Source: Limnohabitans sp. Rim8 (GTDB taxonomy: Bacteria > Pseudomonadota > Gammaproteobacteria > Burkholderiales > Burkholderiaceae_C). From it: a DNA stretch of 64,000 bases. The notes under the pieces were generated by a model, which searched no databases, was not told the origin of the DNA, and saw only the letters and a program-made list of their open reading frames with translations. The stretch is taken from contig CAMDFK010000003.1 in assembly GCA_945897465.1 (NCBI GenBank), forward strand, positions 1 through 64,000. The letters are read 5' to 3'. Below are positions 54,846-64,000 of the stretch, piece after piece; position 1 is the stretch's first letter, and each line of letters opens with the position of its first letter. The translations under genes were made by a program, and so were the position numbers.

Positions 54846-55229
54846 TCATTTGACGGGTACTGCAGGGGGTACGCTGTTGTCCGTCTTCGGCGCAGTTGCA
54901 TTGCCTGGAATCTGAGCAGCTGGACTGTTGTCCACAGGGGCTGGTGCTGTCACGGCCGCGCCTTCGAGCACGCTGCCCGACGAGGTGGGCGTGAGGTTGC
55001 CAAAATAAGCCAAGGCCAATGTGCACACAAAGAACACTGCCGCCAAAACCGCCGTGGTGCGCGACATGAAGTTCGCACTGCCCGTGGCACCAAACAAGCT
55101 GCCCGAACCACCGCTGCCAAAAGCGGCACCCATGTCCGCACCTTTGCCGTGCTGGATCAGGATCAAGCCAATCATGGCCAGCGCCGACAACATCTGCACC
55201 ACCAAAATCAAGGTCAACAACACGCTCAT
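54846..55229 (-). CDS. secG: Protein translocase subunit SecG
   Basis: A small subunit of the SecYEG channel, 127 residues. The first 75 residues match SecG: two membrane helices (about 1-23 and 55-75) around LILIQHGKGADMGAAFGSGGSGSLFGATGSANFM. The rest is an Ala/Pro-rich tail typical of betaproteobacteria. It lies 37 bases after tpiA and upstream of tRNA-Leu. Confidence 0.95.
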   Translation of the reverse strand: MSVLLTLILVVQMLSALAMIGLILIQHGKGADMGAAFGSGGSGSLFGATGSANFMSRTTAVLAAVFFVCTLALAYFGNLTPTSSGSVLEGAAVTAPAPVDNSPAAQIPGNATAPKTDNSVPPAVPVK

Positions 55230-55266
55230 CTGAATACTCCGAAAATTTAAAACAGGGTTTGAATGC

Positions 55267-56019
55267 TCAGCGCGAGGCGGCTTTCAACATCGATAAAAAA
55301 TCTGGCGCCTTGAGCGACGCTCCGCCGATCAGACCGCCGTCCACATCGGGTTGCGCCAGCAAAGAAGCGGCGTTTGCCGCATTCATGCTGCCGCCGTACA
55401 AAATCGACACTCGATCGGCCTGCGCTGTGGCGGCCTGCAACTGGGCTCGCAACACCGCGTGAACACTTTGGGCCTGCTCAGGGGAGGCCGTCAATCCGGT
55501 GCCGATGGCCCAAACAGGCTCATAAGCCACCACGATTTCGCTGATGCAATGGCCGTTGGCGTGGATCACCGCCGCCAACTGCCGCTTGACCACGGCTTCG
55601 GTTTGACCCGCCTCGCGCTCGGCCAAGCTCTCGCCCACACACACGATGGGGGTGATGCCTGCCGCCAAAGCACGCTGCGCCTTGGTGGCCACCACGTCAT
55701 CGGTCTCACCGTGGTACTGACGCCGCTCGGAGTGGCCGACAATGGCGTAACGCACCGCAAAATCACGCAGCATATTGGCCGATACCTCGCCGGTATAAGC
55801 CCCAGACTCGTGGGTTGACACATCTTGTGCACCCCAAGCAACAAGAGAGCCTGCCAAGAGGTTTTGTGCTTGCGCCAAGTACAGTGCAGGCACACACACC
55901 GCCACACGGCAAGAGGTTTCACGCAGGCCACTTGAAATTTCAGACAACAAAGACGCATTGGCCGCCAAGCTACCATTCATCTTCCAGTTGCCCACCATCA
56001 ATTTGCTGTTCATCGTCAT
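55267..56019 (-). CDS. tpiA: Triose-phosphate isomerase
   Basis: Interconverts dihydroxyacetone phosphate and glyceraldehyde-3-phosphate. The 250 residues (ATG 56019, overlapping the upstream stop as TGATG; ATG 56013 also possible) include the Lys in VGNWKMNGS, the catalytic His in IVGHSERRQ, the catalytic Glu in [11 protein letters not shown] and the phosphate loop [10 protein letters not shown] and GGASL. Placed between the quinone oxidoreductase gene and secG, the common Burkholderiales order. Confidence 0.97.
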   Translation of the reverse strand: MTMNSKLMVGNWKMNGSLAANASLLSEISSGLRETSCRVAVCVPALYLAQAQNLLAGSLVAWGAQDVSTHESGAYTGEVSANMLRDFAVRYAIVGHSERRQYHGETDDVVATKAQRALAAGITPIVCVGESLAEREAGQTEAVVKRQLAAVIHANGHCISEIVVAYEPVWAIGTGLTASPEQAQSVHAVLRAQLQAATAQADRVSILYGGSMNAANAASLLAQPDVDGGLIGGASLKAPDFLSMLKAASR

Positions 56020-57029
56020 CACCAGGTCACCACCAACTTGCCCACATGCTGGTTCGATTCCATCAAAGCATGAGCTTGCGCCGCACCCGAGGGCAAACCA
56101 CCACCCGCCTCTGCCGCTGCAAACACACTGTAGATGACCGGCTTGATGCGGCCCGACTCGATCCAGGGCCAAACAGTCTTGCGCAAGGACTGGGCAATCG
56201 CGGCTTTAAAAGCCACAGAACGTGGACGCAAGGTCGAACCCGTGATCGTCAAGCGGCGGCGTAAAACCAAGCCTGCGTTGAACTCACTTTGGATGCCACC
56301 TTGCACCGCGATGATGACCAAGCGGCCGTCTTCGGCCAAGGCCTCGACTTCACGCGCCACATAGTCACCCGCGACCATGTCCAAAATCACGTTCACACCC
56401 ACACCGCCGGTGAGGCGCTTGGCCTCGGCAACGAAGTCGGTGGTTTTGTAATTGATGGCGTGGTCCGCACCCAAGTCCAAACAAGCCTGGCATTTTTCGT
56501 CGGACCCGGCCGTGGCGATCACGATCGCACCGGCCGCCTTGGCCATTTGGATGGCGGTGACGCCGATGCCGCTGGTGCCGCCTTGAATCAACAAGGTCTC
56601 ACCCGCTTGCAAACGCCCGCGGTCAAACACATTGCTCCACACGGTGAAGAAGGTCTCGGGCAGCGAAGCGGCTTCGACGTCCGTCAAGCCCTTGGGCACC
56701 GGCAAACACTGGGCCACCGGGGCCACGCACAACTGCGCATAACCACCGCCTGCCACCAAGGCGCACACACGGTCGCCCAAAGCCAGGCCCGCTTCAGCCA
56801 TGGCCGCTGCATCGCCCGAAATGACCACACCCGCGACCTCCAGGCCCGGAATGTCCGAGGCACCGGGGGGTACGGGGTAATGGCCCAGACGTTGCAGCAC
56901 GTCGGGTCGGTTGATGCCGCTGGCCGAGACGCGAATGAGCAACTCCCCTGCCCCTGCCACAGGGTCAGGGCGGGTGCCGGGCACCAGCACCTCGGGGGCG
57001 CCGTGGCTTTGGATTTCGATGACGTTCAT
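56019..57029 (-). CDS. NAD(P)H quinone oxidoreductase, PIG3 type
   Basis: A zinc-free medium-chain reductase of 336 residues. It shows [20 protein letters not shown], the family start, [18 protein letters not shown] as the NADPH motif, and [17 protein letters not shown]. Similar proteins reduce quinones and are called NAD(P)H:quinone reductases of the TP53I3 type. Its stop overlaps the tpiA start, so the two are coupled. It follows pnp. Confidence 0.92.
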   Translation of the reverse strand: MNVIEIQSHGAPEVLVPGTRPDPVAGAGELLIRVSASGINRPDVLQRLGHYPVPPGASDIPGLEVAGVVISGDAAAMAEAGLALGDRVCALVAGGGYAQLCVAPVAQCLPVPKGLTDVEAASLPETFFTVWSNVFDRGRLQAGETLLIQGGTSGIGVTAIQMAKAAGAIVIATAGSDEKCQACLDLGADHAINYKTTDFVAEAKRLTGGVGVNVILDMVAGDYVAREVEALAEDGRLVIIAVQGGIQSEFNAGLVLRRRLTITGSTLRPRSVAFKAAIAQSLRKTVWPWIESGRIKPVIYSVFAAAEAGGGLPSGAAQAHALMESNQHVGKLVVTW

Positions 57030-57070
57030 GGTTTGTCAGTTCAGCGTTTGGCGTTTGGCGTGGATCGTTG

Positions 57071-57105
57071 GTTGAGCGTTAGAGGTTAAAAACATCTCGC
57101 TCAAC
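57071..57105 (-). other. Hairpin between pnp and the quinone oxidoreductase gene
   Basis: An inverted repeat, GTTGAGCG (57071-57078) and CGCTCAAC (57098-57105), with a 19-base A/T-rich loop. It lies 28 bases after the pnp stop. There is no T tract at its end, so it is more likely a processing or stability element than a terminator. Confidence 0.45.
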
Positions 57106-57132
57106 ACTCAACCCTTAACGCAAAACCGCTCA

Positions 57133-59238
57133 TCAGCCTTGCGCAGGACGGTCCAACAAAGCCTTCATCGACAGTTTGATGCGGCCTTTTTCGTCGGTTT
57201 CCATGACCTTGACTTTGACGATTTGGCCTTCGCTCAGGTAGTCGGTCACTTTCTCAACGCGCTCGTGGGCGATCTGGCTGATGTGCAGAAGACCGTCTTT
57301 GCCGGGCAGCAGGTTGATCAAAGCACCGAAGTCCAAGATCTTGGTCACTGGGCCTTCGTAAACCTTGCCAATTTCAACTTCAGCGGTGATCTGCTCGATT
57401 CGCTGCTTGGCCAAGTCGGCCTTGGCGCCGTCGGTGGCCGCGATGGTGATCGTGCCGTCTTCTTCGATGTTGATCTGGCAGCCGGTCTCTTCGGTCAGGG
57501 CGCGGATGGTGGCGCCGCCTTTGCCGATCACATCACGGATCTTCTCGGGGTTGATCTTCATGGTGAAGAGCTTGGGCGCGAAGTCAGAGACTTCGGTGTT
57601 GGCCGTACTCATCGCCTCTTGCATCTTACCCAGAATGTGCATGCGGGCTTCTTTGGCCTGAGCCAGAGCGACTTGCATGATTTCTTTGGTGATGCCTTGG
57701 ATCTTGATGTCCATCTGCAGCGCCGTGATACCGAAGGTGGTACCGGCCACTTTGAAGTCCATGTCACCCAGGTGGTCTTCGTCACCCAAGATGTCGGTCA
57801 ACACCGCAAAGCGGTTGTCTTCCTTGATCAGGCCCATGGCGATACCGGCCACGTGGGCTTTCATCGGCACACCGGCGTCCATCATCGACAAGCAGCCGCC
57901 GCACACCGAAGCCATGGACGAAGAACCGTTCGATTCGGTGATCTCGGACACCACACGCACGGTGTAGGGGAACTCTTCTTTGCTCGGCAGCGCAGCGGCC
58001 AAAGCACGCTTGGCCAAACGGCCGTGGCCGATTTCGCGGCGCTTGGTGCTGCCCATACGGCCCACTTCGCCGGTGGCGAAGGGAGGCATGTTGTAGTGGA
58101 ACATGAAGCGGTCTTCAAACTCGCCAGCCAGCGCGTCGATGCGCTGAGCGTCGCGCTCGGTGCCCAAAGTGGTGATCACCAAAGCTTGGGTTTCACCACG
58201 TGTGAACAAAGCAGAGCCGTGGGTGCGGGGCAGCACGCTGTTGCGGATTTCGATGGGACGCACAGTGCGAGTGTCGCGGCCGTCGATACGGGGCTCACCG
58301 GCCAGAATCTGGCTGCGCACAATGCGGGCTTCGATTTCGAACAGCAGGTTGTCGAGCTTGACGGGGTCAAACGCCACGCCCTCTTCTGCCAAAGCGACTT
58401 TGACCGAAGCGTAGGCTTCGCGGCAAGCGTGTGTACGGGCTTGCTTGTTGCGGATTTGGTAGGCGGCACGCAGTTTTTCTTCAGCGAGTGACGCCAGCTT
58501 GGATTCAAAAGCGGTGTCACGGGCAGGCGCTTGCCAGTCCCACACGGGCTTGCCAGCTTCGCGCACCAGCTCGTGGATCGCGTTGATGGCGATCGCCGAC
58601 TGTTCGTGGCCGTACACCACACCACCCAACATGATTTCTTCGGACAGTTGCAGTGCTTCGGATTCGACCATCAGCACAGCAGCTTCGGTACCGGCCACGA
58701 CCAAGTCCATCACGCTGTCTTTGCGCTGGGTTTGGCCGGGGTTCAGCACGTATTCGCCATTGATGTAACCCACGCGAGCGGCACCGATGGGGCCGTTGAA
58801 TGGGATGCCCGAGATGGACAAAGCGGCAGACACGGCGATCATCGCGGCGATGTCGGCGTCAACTTCAGGGTTCAAAGACACGGTGTGGATGACCACATGC
58901 ACGTCGTTGTAGAAACCTTCGGGGAACAGGGGGCGGATCGGGCGGTCGATCAGGCGGCTGGTCAGGGTCTCAAATTCACTGGGCTTGGCTTCACGCTTGA
59001 AGAAGCTGCCGGGAATCTTGCCTGCGGCGTAAGTCTTCTCGATGTAATCGACCGTCAGCGGAAAGAAGTCTTGACCGGCTTTGGCGATCTTGGAACCCAC
59101 AACGGTGGCCAGCACCACGGTGCCTTCCATGTCGAGCAGCACAGCGCCGCCCGCTTGGCGAGCCACTTCGCCAGTTTCCATCTTGACCGTGTGCTGGCCC
59201 CACTGGAACGTTTTGGTCACTTTGTTAAAAATAGACAT
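57133..59238 (-). CDS. pnp: Polyribonucleotide nucleotidyltransferase (PNPase)
   Basis: The phosphorolytic 3'-5' exoribonuclease of the RNA degradosome. The 701 residues (ATG 59238, with AGGAGT upstream) hold two RNase PH domains ([14 protein letters not shown] and [22 protein letters not shown] in the second), a KH domain around [20 protein letters not shown] and an S1 domain at the C-terminus. A large leader hairpin precedes it, and rpsO lies 219 bases upstream, the classic rpsO-pnp arrangement. Confidence 0.97.
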   Translation of the reverse strand: MSIFNKVTKTFQWGQHTVKMETGEVARQAGGAVLLDMEGTVVLATVVGSKIAKAGQDFFPLTVDYIEKTYAAGKIPGSFFKREAKPSEFETLTSRLIDRPIRPLFPEGFYNDVHVVIHTVSLNPEVDADIAAMIAVSAALSISGIPFNGPIGAARVGYINGEYVLNPGQTQRKDSVMDLVVAGTEAAVLMVESEALQLSEEIMLGGVVYGHEQSAIAINAIHELVREAGKPVWDWQAPARDTAFESKLASLAEEKLRAAYQIRNKQARTHACREAYASVKVALAEEGVAFDPVKLDNLLFEIEARIVRSQILAGEPRIDGRDTRTVRPIEIRNSVLPRTHGSALFTRGETQALVITTLGTERDAQRIDALAGEFEDRFMFHYNMPPFATGEVGRMGSTKRREIGHGRLAKRALAAALPSKEEFPYTVRVVSEITESNGSSSMASVCGGCLSMMDAGVPMKAHVAGIAMGLIKEDNRFAVLTDILGDEDHLGDMDFKVAGTTFGITALQMDIKIQGITKEIMQVALAQAKEARMHILGKMQEAMSTANTEVSDFAPKLFTMKINPEKIRDVIGKGGATIRALTEETGCQINIEEDGTITIAATDGAKADLAKQRIEQITAEVEIGKVYEGPVTKILDFGALINLLPGKDGLLHISQIAHERVEKVTDYLSEGQIVKVKVMETDEKGRIKLSMKALLDRPAQG

Positions 59239-59312
59239 GTTCAGAACTCCTGAAAACAAAAGCGCATGAGGCTGCACTGTGGGCCCGGAAGTTGACGCTC
59301 TGAACTCGATGC

Positions 59313-59359
59313 CATTCCACAAAACCTTGCAAAACTTTGCTGTAAAGCCTTGTGGAATG
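59313..59359 (-). promoter_or_regulatory. Leader hairpin of pnp, probable RNase III/PNPase autoregulation site
   Basis: On the minus strand CATTCCACAA (59359-59350) pairs with TTGTGGAATG (59322-59313), a perfect 10-bp stem, and the inner part carries a further GCAAAG/TTTTGC-like pairing. It ends about 75 bases before the pnp start. In E. coli a comparable stem is cut by RNase III and then lets PNPase limit its own mRNA. The same use here is inferred. Confidence 0.6.
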
Positions 59360-59405
59360 ACACAGCGCGAGATCGCCCTGACAAATTCCGACAGAAAAAA
59401 AGAAT

Positions 59406-59441
59406 AAAGCGCATGAGCTAGTGAACTAACTCAGGCGCTTT
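59406..59441 (-). terminator. rpsO terminator-like hairpin
   Basis: Minus-strand stem AAAGCGC..GAG and CTC..GCGCTTT, followed by ATTC and a T-rich stretch, lying 17 bases after the rpsO stop. It may be a partial terminator with read-through into pnp, as known for rpsO-pnp operons. Confidence 0.65.
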
Positions 59442-59457
59442 TCATCTGGAGAGACGA

Positions 59458-59724
59458 TTACTTACGCAGGCCAAGCTTGGCGATCAGCGCAACGTAACGG
59501 TCAGCATCACGGGACTTGAGGTAGTCGAGCAGTTTGCGGCGACGGCTCACCATGCGCAGCAGACCGCGGCGACCGTGATGGTCTTTGGCGTGTGTTTTGA
59601 AGTGAGGTGTCAGCTCGTTGATACGGGCTGTCAGCAAAGCCACTTGGACTTCTGGGGAGCCCGTGTCGTTGGCTGCACGTGCGTTGGCCTTGACGACCTC
59701 TGCCTTGATTGAAGATGCAATCAT
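59458..59724 (-). CDS. rpsO: 30S ribosomal protein S15
   Basis: Binds 16S rRNA in the central domain. The 88 residues (family usual 88-89) show [40 protein letters not shown] and [13 protein letters not shown] 59724 has AAGGAAA upstream. It is the first gene of the rpsO-pnp run. Confidence 0.98.
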   Translation of the reverse strand: MIASSIKAEVVKANARAANDTGSPEVQVALLTARINELTPHFKTHAKDHHGRRGLLRMVSRRRKLLDYLKSRDADRYVALIAKLGLRK

Positions 59725-60000
59725 GGTGTTTTCCTTGTTGTTTCGCTTGGTTCAAAACTGAACTTCAGCGGGTGATTGACTTGCGCCAGCGGCCGGAACA
59801 GCCAATGGCGTGCGTTTCGCAAATCGCAAAACCCGCAGATTATAGCCCGAAACAGGTCCCAGGGGACCAAGCTGTTCGCCGCAGGGACACGGCTCAAGCA
59901 CCACCCACGGGTGACACATCACGCTCTGCACCATCGCCATAATGCCGATTTCCGCACCCCACTGTTTCACCAAACCCGCCCAGACCCCACAAGGCTACGC

Positions 60001-60870
60001 ATGTCCTCCAACAAACCCCTGCGCGGTGTGCGCATCATCAGCCTGGCTCTGAATCTGCCCGGACCGGCCGCCCTGCTGCGCCTGGCGCGAATGGGTGCAC
60101 GCTGCACCAAAATCACCCCGCCTGCAGGCGACCCGCTGCAGCACTACACGCCCGATGGCTATGCCTTGCTACATCAAGGCGTGGCGCACAAAACCCTGGA
60201 CCTCAAATCGGCTGCCGGCCAAAACGTCCTGCACAAGCTGCTGCCCCAAACCGATGTGCTGCTGACCTCGTTTCGCCCCTCGGCTTTACACAAACTGGGG
60301 CTGGGCTGGAAAACACTGAATAAGCAATACCCCGCGCTCAGCCTCATACAAGTGGTGGGTGCCCCCGGCCCGCTGGCCGAAATACCTGGACACGATCTGA
60401 CCTACCAAGCCGAGGCCGGACTGGTCAACGGCATGGACCTGCCAGCCAGCCTGTTTGCCGACATGGGCGGCGCACTCATGGCCACCGAGGCCACGCTCAA
60501 AGCCGTGCTGTCGTTCAAAACCACCGGCAAAGGCTCACGCCACGAAGTGGCCTTGTCAGAAGCGGCCGCTTGGCTGGCCTTGCCCCGCCAATTGCGCATG
60601 ACCACGCCCGATGGGGCGGTGGGCGGCGCACACGCCGGCTACCGGGTTTACGCCTGCAAAAATGGGCGAGTGGCCGTGGCCGCTTTGGAGCCACACTTTG
60701 CACTCAGCCTGTGCAAGGCCGCTGGCCTGCCCCTGGCACACCCAGTCAAAGACCTGTTCAAGCCCGAGACCCAGCAAGCGATTGCCGCGTTTTTGGCCAG
60801 CAAGACGCGCCAGCAACTGGACAAAATGGCCGCGGCCCTCGACATACCGCTGCTGTCCTTGCCGGCCTGA
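60001..60870 (+). CDS. Compact CaiB/BaiF (class III) CoA-transferase family protein, racemase-like
   Basis: A 289-residue protein starting RGVRIISLALNLPGPAALLRL, the family N-terminus, with ITPPAGDP and DLKSAAGQ typical of alpha-methylacyl-CoA racemases. The catalytic Asp is kept: D132 in PGHDLTYQAEAGLV. Usual members have 360-420 residues; this one lacks roughly the last quarter. It is intact and ends in a proper stop, so it is a compact form rather than a broken gene. It lies alone on the plus strand after the divergent rpsO, 276 bases away. Acyl-CoA substrate unknown. Confidence 0.85.
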   Translation: MSSNKPLRGVRIISLALNLPGPAALLRLARMGARCTKITPPAGDPLQHYTPDGYALLHQGVAHKTLDLKSAAGQNVLHKLLPQTDVLLTSFRPSALHKLGLGWKTLNKQYPALSLIQVVGAPGPLAEIPGHDLTYQAEAGLVNGMDLPASLFADMGGALMATEATLKAVLSFKTTGKGSRHEVALSEAAAWLALPRQLRMTTPDGAVGGAHAGYRVYACKNGRVAVAALEPHFALSLCKAAGLPLAHPVKDLFKPETQQAIAAFLASKTRQQLDKMAAALDIPLLSLPA

Positions 60871-61044
60871 GCCCTTGGTCTGATGCCAGTCTTTTTGCAA
60901 GGCTGGCGTGGCCTCAGCTGACTCGGTCTTGGACTCGGCCGATCCGCAGAGCGGGGCTTTTGCTGTTCATTTTTTAAGCCATGTCGGCTTCGGATCACTG
61001 TGGTACGGTTGCCTTGCGACGCTTCTTGATTCAATCTCTTGCCC

Positions 61045-62298
61045 ATGAACACCATGAACGACCTGAGCCCATTTCCTGCAGCCACAGACTGCGACCCTTT
61101 GGCGCTGGGCTGGATGCAGGGCTCGCCGCCTGCAGCCGACAAGGTCATTCGGTTTGAAGATGGCAGTGGTTACCGGTTTCCTCAGCTGCGTTGGAGCTTT
61201 GCGCATTACCGGCAATTGGTGCCCACCGCCACCGTCGCCAAAGGCCTGAAGCACGCCGCTGCTTTGCCGATGGCCCAAGGCGCCCTGCCAAGCGTCAGCT
61301 ACACCCCGATGGGCGGCACAGGTGTTTGCAACTGGGCCGACATGATGGAGGTCACTTACACCGATGCGCTCTTGGTCATGCACAAGGGGCAGGTGCTTTG
61401 GGAGCACTTTGGCGGGGTGATGTCGCCCGGGCGTGAGCACATTGCCATGTCAGTGTCCAAGTCGTTCATGGGTTTGCTGGCCGCGTGTCTGGTGGCCGAG
61501 GGGGCGCTGGATGAAACGCAGCGCGTGGACCATTACGTGCCAGCGTTGACCGGCAGCGGCTTTGGCGATGCCACGGTGCGCCAGGTCCTGGACATGACCA
61601 CGGCCATGGATTACTCCGAAAACTACGCCGACCCTCAGGCCGAAATTTGGAAGCACATGCGCGCTGGCGGCGTAATGCCCCGCCCGCCCGGCTACAGCGG
61701 CCCTGGCAACTTTTACGACTATTTAAAAACCGTGCGCAAGCTGGGCGAGCATGGGGAAAAGTTCACCTACCGCACGGCCAACACCGATGTGCTGGGCTGG
61801 ATCGTGCGCCGCGTGAGTGGCCAAAACACCGAGCACATGCTGTCCGAGCGCATCTGGCAGCCCATGGGCGCCGAGCTGGACGCGTACTACACCGTGGACC
61901 CGATCGGCACCGCTTTTGCGGGCGGGGGCCTCAACACAGGTCTGCGCGATCTGGCGCGGTTTGGCGAACTGGTGCGCAACCATGGGCGCGTGGGCCAGAC
62001 CCAGGTCTTGCCTGCAGCGGCGGTGGCCGACACCTTTGCGGGCGCCGACCCGGCCCGCTTTGCGGCCAACGGCCCCGCCACGCTGGCAGGCTGGAGCTAC
62101 CGCAACATGTGGTGGGTGTCGCACAACGCCCACGGTGCCATCATGGCGCGGGGCGTGCACGGGCAAAACATCTACATCGACCCCCAAGCCGAGATGGTGA
62201 TCGCCCGCTACGCCTCGCACCCGGTGGCGGCCAACATCGCCAACGACCCGCACACCCTGCCCGCTTACCACGCCCTGGCGTTGGCTTTGCTGGACTGA
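61045..62298 (+). CDS. Beta-lactamase-fold serine hydrolase, 6-aminohexanoate-dimer hydrolase (NylB)-like
   Basis: A 417-residue serine hydrolase of the class C beta-lactamase/EstB fold. The SxxK pair is S136-V-S-K139 in AMSVSKSFMG, the Tyr is Y242 in TYRTANTDVLG, and the C-terminal GVHGQNIYIDP replaces the KTG box, as in NylB-like amidases/esterases. No signal peptide, so it acts in the cytoplasm. The start is ATG 61045 (a TTG two codons earlier is unlikely). No pathway neighbours, so the natural substrate is unknown. Confidence 0.88.
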   Translation: MNTMNDLSPFPAATDCDPLALGWMQGSPPAADKVIRFEDGSGYRFPQLRWSFAHYRQLVPTATVAKGLKHAAALPMAQGALPSVSYTPMGGTGVCNWADMMEVTYTDALLVMHKGQVLWEHFGGVMSPGREHIAMSVSKSFMGLLAACLVAEGALDETQRVDHYVPALTGSGFGDATVRQVLDMTTAMDYSENYADPQAEIWKHMRAGGVMPRPPGYSGPGNFYDYLKTVRKLGEHGEKFTYRTANTDVLGWIVRRVSGQNTEHMLSERIWQPMGAELDAYYTVDPIGTAFAGGGLNTGLRDLARFGELVRNHGRVGQTQVLPAAAVADTFAGADPARFAANGPATLAGWSYRNMWWVSHNAHGAIMARGVHGQNIYIDPQAEMVIARYASHPVAANIANDPHTLPAYHALALALLD

Positions 62299-62345
62299 GG
62301 GCCAGAAAGTTAAAACGAGTCGAAGCCCGATAAAATTGCGGGCTT

Positions 62346-63794
<1,449 letters not shown>

Positions 63795-63801
63795 AGACTG
63801 T

Positions 63802-64000
63802 TTACTTTTTCTGAACCGGATTGGCCAGCAGCAAGTTGGCTGGGTAGGCCCGCATGAACTCGCGGGCTTTGTCGAGGGGGGCGTTGAGCCACGCGCCGTA
63901 GGCCCCTTCGTTCAAGATGGCAGGCATGCGTTTTTCGTTGCCGTTTTGGCCGTAGCGGTTCATGAGCGCGTGGCTGTTGGCATTGACGGTGAGCAAGGTG
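63802..64000 (-). CDS. SOS-response-associated peptidase (SRAP/YedK-like), C-terminal part only
   Basis: The last 66 codons of a minus-strand gene whose 5' part lies beyond the right edge. The residues TVNANSHALMNRY, EKRMPAILN and GAWLNAP match the C-terminal end of SRAP proteins, which form a covalent bond with abasic sites in single-stranded DNA through an N-terminal Cys that is not visible here. The stop is seven bases from the convergent argH stop. Confidence 0.7.
   Translation of the reverse strand, partial: TLLTVNANSHALMNRYGQNGNEKRMPAILNEGAYGAWLNAPLDKAREFMRAYPANLLLANPVQKK

Noticed and set aside
57044-57060. Tandem GCGTTTG units upstream of the quinone oxidoreductase stop-to-start gap
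   Set aside because: Two and a half copies of a 7-base unit. Too short to call a functional repeat.

Overview
The window looks like a chromosomal segment of a GC-rich betaproteobacterium of the order Burkholderiales, most likely a Comamonadaceae member (Limnohabitans/Rhodoferax/Acidovorax type). The reasons are the gene order rpsO-pnp-quinone oxidoreductase-tpiA-secG-tRNA-Leu-nuoA..N-DUF2818-NUDIX-DUF1178, the Bug-family (TctC) binding protein, the TRAP transporter for sugar acids, and a PobA/PobR pair. This is inferred from gene content; no database was searched. No rRNA, CRISPR array, prophage or insertion sequence was seen.

Layout. (1) 1-4840, minus: a type I restriction locus with hsdR, hsdS and a third, unrecognised, AT-richer gene that runs off the left edge and overlaps hsdS by four bases. 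No hsdM is inside the window. (2) 5034-8609: an orphan Tat-exported Bug-family binding protein, the RNA helicase RhlE with a long Arg/Gly tail, and a small cupin. (3) 8753-25310: about 17 kb of sugar-acid catabolism. A plus-strand group holds a 2-hydroxyacid dehydrogenase, gluconokinase, a small unknown protein, two SDRs and an L-idonate dehydrogenase. A minus-strand group holds a FadR-type GntR regulator, a TRAP transporter and an enolase-superfamily dehydratase. Divergent from it are an IlvD/Edd-family sugar-acid dehydratase and a DenD-like dehydrogenase. The block ends with a PLP enzyme divergent from kdgK-dgoK-dgoA, whose reading frames overlap. The logic is uptake, then oxidation or dehydration to 2-keto-3-deoxy acids, then phosphorylation and aldol cleavage to pyruvate and glyceraldehyde-3-phosphate.

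(4) 25335-30523: pirin, a VOC protein, a DTW tRNA-modification protein overlapping a RIO-type kinase with a small zinc-ribbon protein upstream, then SDR, thioesterase and glyoxalase. (5) 30693-32843: PobR divergent from PobA, with a three-motif operator between them. (6) 32855-38604: DedA, mutL, a 430-bp repeat-rich gap with structured hairpin repeats, a Bcr/CflA-type exporter, miaA and arfB.

(7) 38649-59724, all minus: a very long co-directional run from rpsO through pnp, tpiA, secG, tRNA-Leu(GAG), all of complex I (nuoA to nuoN) and on to DUF2818, NUDIX and DUF1178. (8) 60001-64000: a compact CaiB-family protein, a NylB-like serine hydrolase, argH and the C-terminal end of an SRAP (YedK-like) gene cut by the right edge.

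The items most worth a second look are the hairpin repeats behind mutL, which have a conserved core in variable self-complementary arms and a compensatory base change between copies; the probable D-glucosaminate branch feeding the KDG kinase operon; the unknown third gene of the restriction locus; and the RIO kinase/DTW/zinc-ribbon group.
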